A stretch of DNA of 33,829 nt, from contig CALGMO010000109.1 in NCBI GenBank assembly GCA_937961665.1, positions 1 to 33,829 of the forward strand, given 5' to 3'. Every line of letters begins with the position of its first letter. Position 1 is the first letter of the stretch. This stretch comes from an uncultured Fimbriimonadaceae bacterium (lineage in GTDB: Bacteria > Armatimonadota > Fimbriimonadia > Fimbriimonadales > Fimbriimonadaceae). The position numbers were made by a program, and so were the translations under genes. This document shows positions 1 through 7,399 of the stretch, piece by piece. The notes below the pieces were generated by a model. It saw only the letters and a list, made by a program, of their open reading frames with translations. It searched no databases and was not told the origin of the DNA.

Positions 1-479
1 AGCACCTTGAAGCGTTTCTTGCCGTCGGGCGTCTCGAACTCAGCCATCTCTCCCGCCACCTTGCCCAGGATCGCCTCGCCGAGCGGGGACTCCATGCTGA
101 TCAGGTCTTGGTTGGGATCGGCTTCGGCGGAACTGACGAGCCTGACGCTGAAGACGTCGCCGAACTCCTCGTCCTCAAGTTGGACGAACGAACCGGTCCC
201 CACGACGTCGGTGCGAATGCTCTCCGGGTCCAGGATCTGGGCGTTGGCCAGAGTGGCCTTGAGCGTCCCGATCCTATCCTCGACCATCGCCTGCTCGCGC
301 TTCACCTCGTCGAGCTCGCTGTTGTCCTCACTGAACTCGCCGTGGGACAGGCTCTCGCGGATGCGCTCCGCGATCTCGGGGCGCTTGATGGTCAGCAGCT
401 CATCCAGCTCCCTCTGCATCGCCGCGTAACCCTCCGGCGTGATCAGAAGCGGTCCGTGATCGGTTTCCTTCATGGCCAT
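1..479 (-). CDS. greA: Transcription elongation factor GreA (3' end cut by window edge)
   Basis: GreA binds the RNA polymerase secondary channel and stimulates cleavage of backtracked transcripts. The reading frame is open from ATG at 479 down to base 1 and gives 159 residues, about the usual full length, so only a few C-terminal residues can be missing. The N-terminal part (about residues 10-80) is the antiparallel coiled coil. Its acidic tip is around residues 47-56 (GEFSEDNSEL) and matches the E. coli tip in spacing. The C-terminal part (about 85-159) fits the FKBP-like domain, with the GEAILGK stretch typical of the family. A second in-frame ATG lies at 473. An AGGA about 10 bases upstream of 479 and a TATAAT at 510-515 support the upstream region. 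It diverges from the gene at 649. Confidence 0.93.
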   Translation of the reverse strand, partial: MAMKETDHGPLLITPEGYAAMQRELDELLTIKRPEIAERIRESLSHGEFSEDNSELDEVKREQAMVEDRIGTLKATLANAQILDPESIRTDVVGTGSFVQLEDEEFGDVFSVRLVSSAEADPNQDLISMESPLGEAILGKVAGEMAEFETPDGKKRFKV

Positions 480-509
480 CTTTGGAGATCCTAGGTTCGA
501 AGTCCACGC

Positions 510-515
510 ATTATA
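510..515 (-). promoter_or_regulatory. greA: -10 hexamer for greA
   Basis: On the minus strand this reads TATAAT, a perfect -10 hexamer, in an otherwise GC-rich intergenic stretch. Transcription would start near 503, leaving a leader of about 24 bases that contains AGGA before the greA start. No good -35 is visible at 17 bases. Confidence 0.55.
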
Positions 516-635
516 ACCGCAAAGTCTCGTGGAATGTTCGGTTTTTCGTCCCGCCCCAGGCGGGGCTAGAGCAACATACGCTGCTAAGGCTCGGACGGTT
601 CGCAACGCCGAGCGTTCCACGATCCGGAGGACGGG

Positions 636-641
636 TAAATT
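636..641 (+). promoter_or_regulatory. -10-like hexamer abutting start codon (putative leaderless promoter)
   Basis: TAAATT ends seven bases before the ATG at 649. The spacing matches several other genes in the window (4766, 9744, 27183) and implies transcription starting at or next to the start codon. The GGAGG at 626-630 is too far from 649 to act as a Shine-Dalgarno. Confidence 0.45.
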
Positions 642-648
642 GGACGCC

Positions 649-1380
649 ATGCCGCGAAGATCGGCCGTCGCGTGCTTGCTGGCGTTCGCGTCGGTTGCGT
701 TCGCCCAGCAGCCCGCTCAGGAGCGCCCCAAGTCCCTGTTCGAGACCACCAGTTCGGAGGTGTTCGTGACGGTCACCGAGCACGCCACGGGTGCGGAGAT
801 CGTGGAGATCACGCCGAAGGCGGTCTCCTATCCTCGCGACGCCCTGCAGAAGCAGGCCGAGCGTCTCGCCGCCGAACTGGGCCAGCGGCCGAGGGGGTTG
901 CAGCTCCAAGCGGTGGACATCGACGGTTCGGGCAAGCCGGAGATGCGGTTCCTGAGGGCCAGCTTCGCGGTGGACGGACTGATCGAGAGGAATCCGCTGC
1001 GGTTGAGGTTGACACCGATCGCCAGGGCGTTCGCGGACGGGGATGCGGCCGCCTTCCCGCGGGTTCTCAGCGTCCTTTTCCAAGGCGAGGTTCCCGAGGA
1101 GCGAACGATCCGGAGATACCGATCGTCTTCCGTTCGGGTTGAGGCGCTCTTCCACGAGGACCCGAGGGCCATCGAATACCGCATCCAGATCGAGCGGCCG
1201 GATCCGGCGGCGGTCTCCATCCCCGATCGCGCCACCGACCGGCCGGCGAGCGCGCCCGCGCCCGCGGGCCGCCGGAGATCGGGCCTGTGGCTGGTCGTGT
1301 CCTTCGTCGTCGCCGCGGGGGCGGCGGCCGGCGCGTTGGTATACTCGCTCGTGCTTCGGAAACCCGGGAAGCGCGCTTGA
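649..1380 (+). CDS. Unknown secreted protein with C-terminal membrane anchor
   Basis: I do not recognise a family. The 243-residue product starts with a signal peptide (two arginines, a hydrophobic stretch, then cleavage probably after AFA). A soluble domain of about 185 residues follows, then a linker rich in Pro, Ala and Arg, and one transmembrane helix near the C terminus (LWLVVSFVVAAGAAAGALVYSLV) followed by a basic tail. The protein should therefore sit outside the membrane, anchored at its C end. ATG 649 is chosen because TAAATT lies seven bases upstream. A TTG at 640 with GGAGG nine bases upstream is an alternative and would add three residues. It lies 38 bases before the pilT cluster, so a link to pili is possible but unproven. 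Confidence 0.75.
   Translation: MPRRSAVACLLAFASVAFAQQPAQERPKSLFETTSSEVFVTVTEHATGAEIVEITPKAVSYPRDALQKQAERLAAELGQRPRGLQLQAVDIDGSGKPEMRFLRASFAVDGLIERNPLRLRLTPIARAFADGDAAAFPRVLSVLFQGEVPEERTIRRYRSSSVRVEALFHEDPRAIEYRIQIERPDPAAVSIPDRATDRPASAPAPAGRRRSGLWLVVSFVVAAGAAAGALVYSLVLRKPGKRA
1337..1345 (+). promoter_or_regulatory. Extended -10 promoter inside the upstream gene, ahead of pilT genes
   Basis: TGGTATACT fits an extended -10 (TGn plus TATACT). It lies in the last codons of the preceding gene, about 74 bases before the first pilT start. It could drive the three-gene pilT cluster separately from the secreted protein. No -35 is evident, as is allowed for extended -10 promoters. Confidence 0.4.
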
Positions 1381-1418
1381 CGCCAGCACCCCTTGGAACT
1401 GTACGGAACCTCAGAGCC

Positions 1419-2498
1419 ATGCGCGAAGCCACCTCCATTCACATTCAGGAACTCGTTGAGATCGGATTCCACGAGCGCGCCTCGGACGTGTTCATCAAGG
1501 CGAACAGCGTGCCGATGATGAGGCAGCACAGCGTGGTCAAGCCGCTTCCCGGCGAGTGGCCGGTGCTTACGGCCGCGGACACCGAGCGGATCATTAGGGA
1601 GGTCATGACCCCCAAGCAGATCGAGAAGTTCGAGCACACGCTGGAGAGCGACCTCGCCTTCTCGGTCGGAGAGAAGTGCCGCGTTCGGGCGAACATCCAC
1701 ATGCAGCGGGGCACCTGGGGCATCGTGTGCCGCATCATTCCGCTTACCATTCTCTCGCTGGAGGAGCTGGGCCTGCCTCCCGTGCTGGCGGAGCTGACGA
1801 AGCACCGGCAGGGCCTGATCCTGGTCACCGGGCCGACGGGCTGCGGCAAGACGACCACGCTGGCGGCGCTCATCGACATCATCAACCAGAACCGCGCGTG
1901 CCACATCGTCACCATCGAGGACCCGCTGGAGTTCGTCCACAAGGACAAGAAGGCGTACGTGACGCAACGCGAGGTGGGCATCGACACCCTCGACTTCGAG
2001 CCCGCCCTCCGCGCGGTGGTCCGAGAGGCTCCCGACGTGATCCTCATCGGCGAGATGCGCGACGTCACCACCATGAACGTCGCCATGCAGGCGGGCGAGA
2101 CGGGGCACCTCGTTTTCTCCACGGTCCACACGTCGAGCGCCTACGAGACGATGGACCGCATCGTGAACATGTTCCCGCCCCACGAGAAGCAGCACCTGTG
2201 TCTCCGGCTCTCGAACGCACTGCGGGCGATCGTCGCCCAAAAGCTCGTGCCCAGGGCAGACGGACAGGGTCGCGTCGCCGCGAACGAGATCCTCATCTGC
2301 ACGCCCACCGTGAGCAAGATGATCGAGGACGGCCACTTCAGCGACCTCTACCACGCCATGAACGAGGGTCAGTACTGGGGGATGCAGACGATGAACCAGA
2401 GCCTCGTGCGGTATGTCAAGGCGGGAATCATCACGGAGGAGACCGCGATGCAGTACGCCGGAATCGCCTCCGAGCTCAAACAGCTGCTCCGCCGCTAA
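1419..2498 (+). CDS. PilT-type type IV pilus retraction ATPase, paralogue 1 (most divergent)
   Basis: This is a hexameric secretion-type ATPase that would power disassembly of type IV pili from the cytoplasmic face of the inner membrane. The 359-residue product has a PAS-like N-terminal domain (about 1-110), Walker A GPTGCGKTT (138-146), an Asp box TIEDPLEF (about 164-171), Walker B ILIGEMRD (about 207-214) and a His box around TGHLVFSTVH (227-236). Its C-terminal region is unlike the two downstream paralogues: the AIRNLIRE-type motif of classical PilT is replaced by TVSKMIEDG. This suggests a specialised or PilU-like role, which is inference. The start ATG 1419 has GGAA about 11 bases upstream. 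Longer frames upstream overlap the previous gene and do not look like PilT. Confidence 0.9.
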   Translation: MREATSIHIQELVEIGFHERASDVFIKANSVPMMRQHSVVKPLPGEWPVLTAADTERIIREVMTPKQIEKFEHTLESDLAFSVGEKCRVRANIHMQRGTWGIVCRIIPLTILSLEELGLPPVLAELTKHRQGLILVTGPTGCGKTTTLAALIDIINQNRACHIVTIEDPLEFVHKDKKAYVTQREVGIDTLDFEPALRAVVREAPDVILIGEMRDVTTMNVAMQAGETGHLVFSTVHTSSAYETMDRIVNMFPPHEKQHLCLRLSNALRAIVAQKLVPRADGQGRVAANEILICTPTVSKMIEDGHFSDLYHAMNEGQYWGMQTMNQSLVRYVKAGIITEETAMQYAGIASELKQLLRR

Positions 2499-2511
2499 GC
2501 ACGGTGAACCC

Positions 2512-3606
2512 ATGAGCGCCTATCTGGACAATCTGCTTCGGGAGCTGGTCGCGAAGGACGCCAGCGACCTGCACGTCAAGGCCGGTCAGCCGCCGGTCAT
2601 GCGGATTCGGGGAGACCTCGTCCGGCCCGGCTACAAGGCCATGTCCGAGAGCGAGACCACCGAGATGCTCCTCTCGATCCTGAACGACGAGCGGCGACAC
2701 CGGCTCTTCACGTTCAAGGAGCTGGACCTGAGCTACTTCGTGCCGGGAGCCGCGCGGTTCCGCGTGAACATGTTCTGGCAGAGGGGCAAGGTGGGAGCCG
2801 TGTTCCGCGTGATCCCTTACCGCATCCGCACCATCGACGAGCTGTTCATGCCGCAGGTCACGAAGAAGCTCGCGATGCTGCCCCGCGGCCTGATCCTGGT
2901 GACTGGGCCGACGGGTTCGGGTAAGTCCACCTCGCTGGCGGCGATGATCCACCACATCAACGTGAACAAGCGCTGCCACATCCTCACGATCGAGGATCCG
3001 ATCGAGTACGTTCACAGCGACCAGCAGAGCATCATCAACCAGCGGGAACTGGGAACGGACACCCACACCTTCGCGGCGGCCCTGAAGCACGTCATGCGGC
3101 AGAATCCGGACGTGATCCTGGTGGGCGAGATGCGGGACTTGGAGACGATCCAGCTCGCCATCACCGCCGCGGAAACCGGCCACCTGGTGCTCTCGACCCT
3201 GCACACCGTTGACGCGGCCCAGACGATCGACCGCATCATCGACGTCTTCCCGCCGGAGCAGCAGGCGCAGATCCGCACCCAGCTCAGCGTCACTCTGCAG
3301 GCCGTCATCTCGCAGACGCTCCTTCCGCGCTGCGACGAGGAGGGACGAATCGCGGCCTTCGAGGTGCTGGTCGCCACGCCCTCGGTAAGGACCCTCATCC
3401 GGGAAGGGAAGACGCACCAGATCTACCTCGACATCCAGACGGGCGGAGACCTCGGCATGCAGACGCTGGACGGCTGCCTCCTCCAGCTGCTCCGCGACGG
3501 CAGGATCGACTACGAGCACGCCAAGGCGAAGTGCTCCAACCCCTCCGACTTCGAGCGGCGGGCCATCAACCAAGGCTTGATCCAGGTGGAACATGCAAAG
3601 CATTGA
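2512..3606 (+). CDS. pilT: PilT-type type IV pilus retraction ATPase, paralogue 2
   Basis: The second tandem pilus retraction ATPase has 364 residues, close to the usual PilT length. It shows the N-terminal domain beginning ASDLHVKAGQPP, Walker A GPTGSGKST (132-140), an Asp box TIEDPIEY, Walker B ILVGEMRD and a His box TGHLVLSTLHT. A C-terminal TLIREGKTHQI segment corresponds to the AIRNLIRE motif needed for retraction in classical PilT. The start ATG 2512 is 13 bases after the previous stop and has GGTGA five bases upstream. It overlaps the next pilT by 14 bases, so the two are probably translationally coupled. Of the three copies, this one and the next are clearly the most alike. Confidence 0.93.
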   Translation: MSAYLDNLLRELVAKDASDLHVKAGQPPVMRIRGDLVRPGYKAMSESETTEMLLSILNDERRHRLFTFKELDLSYFVPGAARFRVNMFWQRGKVGAVFRVIPYRIRTIDELFMPQVTKKLAMLPRGLILVTGPTGSGKSTSLAAMIHHINVNKRCHILTIEDPIEYVHSDQQSIINQRELGTDTHTFAAALKHVMRQNPDVILVGEMRDLETIQLAITAAETGHLVLSTLHTVDAAQTIDRIIDVFPPEQQAQIRTQLSVTLQAVISQTLLPRCDEEGRIAAFEVLVATPSVRTLIREGKTHQIYLDIQTGGDLGMQTLDGCLLQLLRDGRIDYEHAKAKCSNPSDFERRAINQGLIQVEHAKH

Positions 3607-4768
3607 CACCCTCCTTCGTCGATGCGTGGAGATGCGCGGGTCCGACCTCCACTTCAAGGCGGACACCGGACGCGTCTACGTTCGGGTGGACGGCGACCTG
3701 GTCCACCTCGAGGACGTGCCGACGTTCGATCCCGAGGAGTTCCGGGCGGCCTTCTTCGACCTTCTGCGCCGCGACCAGATCGCCCGCTTCGAGGAGGAGC
3801 TGGAGCTCGACTTCGCCTACGAGATTCCCGGGATTTCCCGCTTTCGGGGGAACGCCTACCAGCAGCGCAGCGTCGTGCAGGCCGCGTTCCGGGTCATTCC
3901 CTACGAGATCCAGACGATGGAGGAGCTGCAGCTCCCCGAGGCCTGCTACGACTTCGTGACGAGGCCGCGCGGCTTGGTGCTGGTCACAGGGCCCGCCGGG
4001 TCAGGGAAGTCCACCACCCAGGCGGCGATGATCGACCGCATCAACCGGACCCAGGCGCTCCACATCGTCACCGTGGAGGACCCGATCGAGTTCGTCCACG
4101 ACGACCACCTCTCCCTGGTCAACCAGCGGGAGCTGGACGTCGACACCAACAGCTTCGCCAACGCCCTGAAGTACGTGCTGCGCCAGGACCCCGACGTGAT
4201 CCTGGTGGGCGAGATGCGGGACTTGGAGACGATCCACCTCGCGATCACCGCCGCGGAGACCGGCCACTTGGTGTTCGGCACCCTGCACACGGTCGACGCC
4301 GTCCAGACCGTGGACCGCGTGGTGGACGTGTTCCCGATGCACCAGCAGCAGCAGGTGCGGATGCAGCTTTCGGTCAACCTGGTCGGCGTCCTCAGCCAGA
4401 CCCTCGTGAAGCGCAAGGATGGCCGGGGCCGCGTGGCGGCGTTCGAGACGCTCGTCGCGACCAGCGCGATCCGGAACCTGATCCGCGAGAACAAGACGTA
4501 CCAGATCGCCTCGATGATCCAGACCGGCGCGAGGCAGAAGATGCAGACCCTGGACCAATCGCTCGCCAGCCTCGTCGAGCGCGGCCTCGTGTCGGTCGAG
4601 GACGCCAGAGCCAAGGCGAAGGACGCGATGGAGTTCGACCGGTTGCTGGAGCTCGGCGTCAAGGCGGCCGTGCCGACCCCGGGCGGCGCGCAGCCGGGGG
4701 ACGGCGCGGCCAAGCCACCCTCGGCGGTCCGGGGCCAGCCGAACAGGCCCGGCTACCGGCGAGAGTAG
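3593..4768 (+). CDS. pilT: PilT-type type IV pilus retraction ATPase, paralogue 3
   Basis: The third tandem pilus retraction ATPase has 391 residues. It has the N-terminal motif GSDLHFKADTG, Walker A GPAGSGKST (133-141), an Asp box TVEDPIEF, Walker B ILVGEMRD, a His box TGHLVFGTLHT and an intact AIRNLIRENKTYQI motif. That motif makes it the best match to classical PilT. The last ~35 residues are a low-complexity Pro/Gly/Ala tail absent from the other two copies. ATG 3593 overlaps the end of paralogue 2, with AGGTGGA just upstream. Pilus assembly genes (pilB, pilC, pilM-Q) are not in the window, so the partner machine must be encoded elsewhere. Confidence 0.93.
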   Translation: MQSIDTLLRRCVEMRGSDLHFKADTGRVYVRVDGDLVHLEDVPTFDPEEFRAAFFDLLRRDQIARFEEELELDFAYEIPGISRFRGNAYQQRSVVQAAFRVIPYEIQTMEELQLPEACYDFVTRPRGLVLVTGPAGSGKSTTQAAMIDRINRTQALHIVTVEDPIEFVHDDHLSLVNQRELDVDTNSFANALKYVLRQDPDVILVGEMRDLETIHLAITAAETGHLVFGTLHTVDAVQTVDRVVDVFPMHQQQQVRMQLSVNLVGVLSQTLVKRKDGRGRVAAFETLVATSAIRNLIRENKTYQIASMIQTGARQKMQTLDQSLASLVERGLVSVEDARAKAKDAMEFDRLLELGVKAAVPTPGGAQPGDGAAKPPSAVRGQPNRPGYRRE

Positions 4769-4771
4769 AAT
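4766..4771 (+). promoter_or_regulatory. metX: -10-like hexamer abutting metX GTG (putative leaderless promoter)
   Basis: TAGAAT overlaps the stop codon of the third pilT gene and ends seven bases before the metX GTG. No Shine-Dalgarno can fit in the seven bases between. metX may thus be transcribed on its own as a leaderless message. Confidence 0.45.
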
Positions 4772-4778
4772 CCTGCTG

Positions 4779-5879
4779 GTGTCCGACCCATCGATTCCGA
4801 AAGAGCTGTTCGAAGAGAACGAGAGGACGGCGCCGATCCAAGAGGGTCGGCGCTTCGTTCGCATCGGTCCTCTGCACACGGAGAGCGGCGGCTTCCTGCC
4901 CGACGTCACGATCGCGTATGAGACCTGGGGGACGCTGGAGGGAGACGGCGACAACGCCGTTCTCGTGTGCCACGCCCTCTCGGGAGACTCGCACGCCGTC
5001 GGCTGGTGGAGCGCCCTGGTCGGGCCGGGCAGGGCGATCGACACGGAGCGGTACTTCGTCGTCTGCATGAACGCTCTGGGAGGGTGCCAGGGATCCACGG
5101 GACCCTCCAGTCCAGCGGAGGATGGCAGGCCGTGGGGTTCGCGCTTCCCCATGCTGACTCTGGGCGACGTCGTGGAGGCGCACAGGCGGGCGCTGGAGCG
5201 GATCGGGATCCGGCGGTTGCTGGCGGTCGCCGGTGGCAGCATGGGGGGCATGCAGGCTCTCGAGTGGACCGTTCGGTTTCCCGGGTTCGTGGACCGAGCG
5301 TTCGTGGCGGCCAGCTGCGCGGCGCACACCCCCATGCAGATCGCGTTCAACGAGGTGGCGCGCCAAGCCATCCAGCGCGACCCGAAATGGAGGGGCGGGG
5401 ACTATCCCCCGGACGATCAGCCCTGCGACGGTCTCGCCGTCGCCAGGATGCTGGGGCACCTCACCTATCTGAGTCCAGAGAGCTTCGAGCGGAAGTTCTC
5501 CCGGCGCCTGCAGAACAAGGAACGGTTCGACTTCACGCTCGGTGTGGAGTTCGAGGTGGAGAGCTACCTGAAGCACCAGGGCGAGAAGTTCACCAAGAGG
5601 TTCGACGCGAACTCCCTGCTGGTCCTCACGCGGGCGATCGACTACTTCCAGCTCCAGGACCTCTCCGCGAGCAAGAGCCGGTACCTTTTCGTCAGCTTCA
5701 CCAGCGATTGGATCTACCCGAGCTGGCAGAGCCAGGCTCTGGCCGAGATGGCGCGGGCCGCGGGTCTGGAGGCGGAGCACAGGGTGATCGACCTGCCCTT
5801 TGGGCACGACAGCTTCCTTCTGGACGGCGAGCACCAAGGGCGGCTCGTGGAGCGGTTCTTGCGCGAGAATCGGCGGTAG
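4779..5879 (+). CDS. metX: Homoserine O-acetyltransferase (MetX family)
   Basis: MetX acylates the hydroxyl of L-homoserine, normally with acetyl-CoA, as the first committed step to methionine by the cytosolic sulfhydrylation route. The 366-residue alpha/beta-hydrolase fold shows the family signature GGCQGSTGPSSP (about 101-112), the nucleophile elbow GGSMGGMQ with Ser154, the acid in SFTSDWIYP (Asp310) and the catalytic His343 in FGHDSF. Some members of this fold use succinyl-CoA and sequence inspection cannot exclude that. No metY lies beside it, although the two are often paired. Start GTG 4779 is ten bases after the upstream stop and has a TAGAAT hexamer seven bases ahead. Confidence 0.93.
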   Translation: MSDPSIPKELFEENERTAPIQEGRRFVRIGPLHTESGGFLPDVTIAYETWGTLEGDGDNAVLVCHALSGDSHAVGWWSALVGPGRAIDTERYFVVCMNALGGCQGSTGPSSPAEDGRPWGSRFPMLTLGDVVEAHRRALERIGIRRLLAVAGGSMGGMQALEWTVRFPGFVDRAFVAASCAAHTPMQIAFNEVARQAIQRDPKWRGGDYPPDDQPCDGLAVARMLGHLTYLSPESFERKFSRRLQNKERFDFTLGVEFEVESYLKHQGEKFTKRFDANSLLVLTRAIDYFQLQDLSASKSRYLFVSFTSDWIYPSWQSQALAEMARAAGLEAEHRVIDLPFGHDSFLLDGEHQGRLVERFLRENRR

Positions 5880-5907
5880 GCCAACGTCGCCCGGCCCAGG
5901 CATGGCG

Positions 5908-5913
5908 CATAAT
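5908..5913 (+). promoter_or_regulatory. -10 hexamer for the response regulator gene
   Basis: CATAAT lies 27 bases before the start codon, so the message would have a short leader carrying the AGGAGAGG ribosome-binding site. The same CATAAT hexamer recurs before the tRNA pair and before the BMP lipoprotein gene. Confidence 0.45.
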
Positions 5914-5940
5914 GGTGGCGTCGGTTGCAAGGAGAGGCGG

Positions 5941-6396
5941 ATGGATGCCAAGGTGGTTCTCCTCGTTGAGGACAACGCGGACGACGAGCGTCTGACGTTG
6001 CGTGCCCTGCGCAAGAACAACATCATGAACGAGGTGGTGGTGGCTTGCGACGGCGAGGAGGCGCTGGACTACCTGTTCGGTCGCGGAAGGCACGCCGTGC
6101 GGGAGCATGCGAGCATGCCGGCCGTCGTCCTACTGGACCTCAAGCTTCCGGGGATGACCGGCATCGACGTCCTGAAGGAGATCCGTAGCAACCCGGGGAC
6201 CCGGCTCCTGCCCGTGGTCGTGCTCACGAACTCGGATGATCCGGTCCAGGCCGCCGTCTGCTTCGAGCACGGGGCCAACAGCTTCGTTCGGAAGCCCGTG
6301 GACCCCCAGGAGTTCTCGGAGACCATCCTGCAGATTGGGCTCTACTGGCTTCTGCTGAACCAAACTGCGACGAACGGCGCGGAACTGGTCGTATAG
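5941..6396 (+). CDS. Single-domain response regulator (Rcp1-like receiver)
   Basis: This 151-residue protein is a stand-alone CheY-like receiver with no output domain. It would accept a phosphoryl group from a histidine kinase and act by protein contact. Visible landmarks are the acidic pocket ED at 10-11, the phospho-acceptor Asp66 in LLDLKLPG, Thr96 in VVLTNSDD and Lys118 in FVRKPVDP. The long alpha2-beta3 insertion (GRGRHAVREHASMP) and the LxVEDNxxDxxL start are typical of receivers of the cyanobacterial phytochrome-partner Rcp1 type. Start ATG 5941 has a strong AGGAGAGG site. No kinase is adjacent, so its partner is unknown. Closeness to the pilT cluster might hint at motility control, but that is a guess. 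Confidence 0.88.
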   Translation: MDAKVVLLVEDNADDERLTLRALRKNNIMNEVVVACDGEEALDYLFGRGRHAVREHASMPAVVLLDLKLPGMTGIDVLKEIRSNPGTRLLPVVVLTNSDDPVQAAVCFEHGANSFVRKPVDPQEFSETILQIGLYWLLLNQTATNGAELVV

Positions 6397-6398
6397 GG

Positions 6399-6427
6399 TT
6401 GCATTCGCCGGAGGAGCGTGCCATAAT
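6399..6427 (+). promoter_or_regulatory. Promoter for the tRNA-Asp/tRNA-Phe pair
   Basis: TTGCAT (6399-6404) and CATAAT (6422-6427) are separated by exactly 17 bases, and the tRNA-Asp gene begins 13 bases after the -10. This is one of the two best-formed promoters in the window; the other, at 28343-28371, shares the TTGCAT -35. Confidence 0.65.
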
Positions 6428-6439
6428 CCTCTCTCGCGA

Positions 6440-6516
<77 letters not shown>

Positions 6517-6520
6517 GAAA

Positions 6521-6596
6521 GCCGCGGTAGCTCAGCTGGTAGAGCAAAGGACTGAAAATCCTTGGGTCGCCGGTTCGATTCCGGCCTGCGGCACCA
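6521..6596 (+). tRNA. tRNA-Phe (GAA)
   Basis: A complete 76-base cloverleaf starts four bases after tRNA-Asp, so the two are co-transcribed. The acceptor stem GCCGCGG pairs with CTGCGGC (one G-U). The anticodon stem AAGGA/TCCTT encloses CTGAAAA with anticodon GAA. The T arm is GCCGG TTCGATT CCGGC. CCA is encoded at 6594-6596. Confidence 0.96.
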
Positions 6597-6649
6597 CCTC
6601 CTCCTTCGTCCGTGCGAGGTGTTCCGGTCCGGCGCGCCACGCTCCGGGG

Positions 6650-7399
6650 ATGCCAAAATCCACCCCGATGTCGAGGCAAGCTCCGTGGGATCGGTCCAAG
6701 GGAAGACCGGAGCCGATCCGCGCCCTCAACCGGATTCCCGAAGCCGAGTGCCACGAACCCCTCGTCGATCTGCGCGGCCTCTCCCCACGCCTCAAGGTTC
6801 TGCGGCCACAGGTCATCCCCTATTTGAGGAAGACGGTGGCCGAAATGGCGGCCGAAGCTGCGGACAGCCTGCCTGAGGGGTACTCGCTCGCCGTGATCGA
6901 GGCCTGGAGGCCGGTCGGGAGGCAGCAGAGGATCTACGACTGGCTGTACCGCTGTGCCCAAGAGGCGTACCCGCATCGTGACCATGCCGCCCTTCGGCGT
7001 ACGGTGTGTCGCTATGTCGCGCCAACGGATCAGAAGGCGCCTCCGGGCCACTCCACGGGCGCGGCGATCGACGTCAACCTCCTGGGTCCCGACGGAGAAC
7101 CCGTAGACGTCTGCTCCCCCTATCCCCACTTCCGGGCGGCGTCCACCTACACGCTGGGCCTCTCCCCCGAAGCTCAGCGCAACCGCGACCTGCTCGTGAA
7201 CACGATGCTCGCGGTTGGGTTCTCCAACTGCAGGGACGAGTGGTGGCACTACAGCTACGGCGACGCCGGGTGGGCGGTCCGGATGGACCGGCCGGTCTGC
7301 TTCTACGGGCTGATCCGCCTGGACCCGGAGCTGTACCGGGAGCAGGAGCAACTGTGGCTCGAAGCCGCCAAGGACCGGGGCAACCCGTTCCTATCGTGA
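6650..7399 (+). CDS. D-alanyl-D-alanine dipeptidase (VanX/DdpX family, peptidase M15D)
   Basis: This is a zinc dipeptidase predicted to split free D-Ala-D-Ala, as in peptidoglycan turnover; VanX homologues do this in vancomycin resistance. The 249-residue product has the metal ligands His134 and Asp141 in GHSTGAAIDV, the catalytic Glu197 and third ligand His200 in EWWHYSYG, and the conserved Arg in EAWRP (Arg87). No signal peptide is visible, so it is probably cytoplasmic. No vanH, vanA or vanRS genes are near, so a resistance role is not supported. ATG 6650 has no usable ribosome site. ATG 6668, eight bases after CAAAAT (6654-6659), may be the real, leaderless start. The stop overlaps the convergent gene by nine bases. 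Confidence 0.88.
   Translation: MPKSTPMSRQAPWDRSKGRPEPIRALNRIPEAECHEPLVDLRGLSPRLKVLRPQVIPYLRKTVAEMAAEAADSLPEGYSLAVIEAWRPVGRQQRIYDWLYRCAQEAYPHRDHAALRRTVCRYVAPTDQKAPPGHSTGAAIDVNLLGPDGEPVDVCSPYPHFRAASTYTLGLSPEAQRNRDLLVNTMLAVGFSNCRDEWWHYSYGDAGWAVRMDRPVCFYGLIRLDPELYREQEQLWLEAAKDRGNPFLS

Noticed and set aside
108-494. Plus-strand frames in the first 500 bases
   Set aside because: They are antisense to greA, which is unmistakable on the minus strand.
6650-7399. A vancomycin-resistance cluster around the VanX-like gene
   Set aside because: No vanH, vanA-type ligase, vanR or vanS lies nearby; the flanking genes are tRNAs and a secreted protein. Peptide recycling is the simpler reading.
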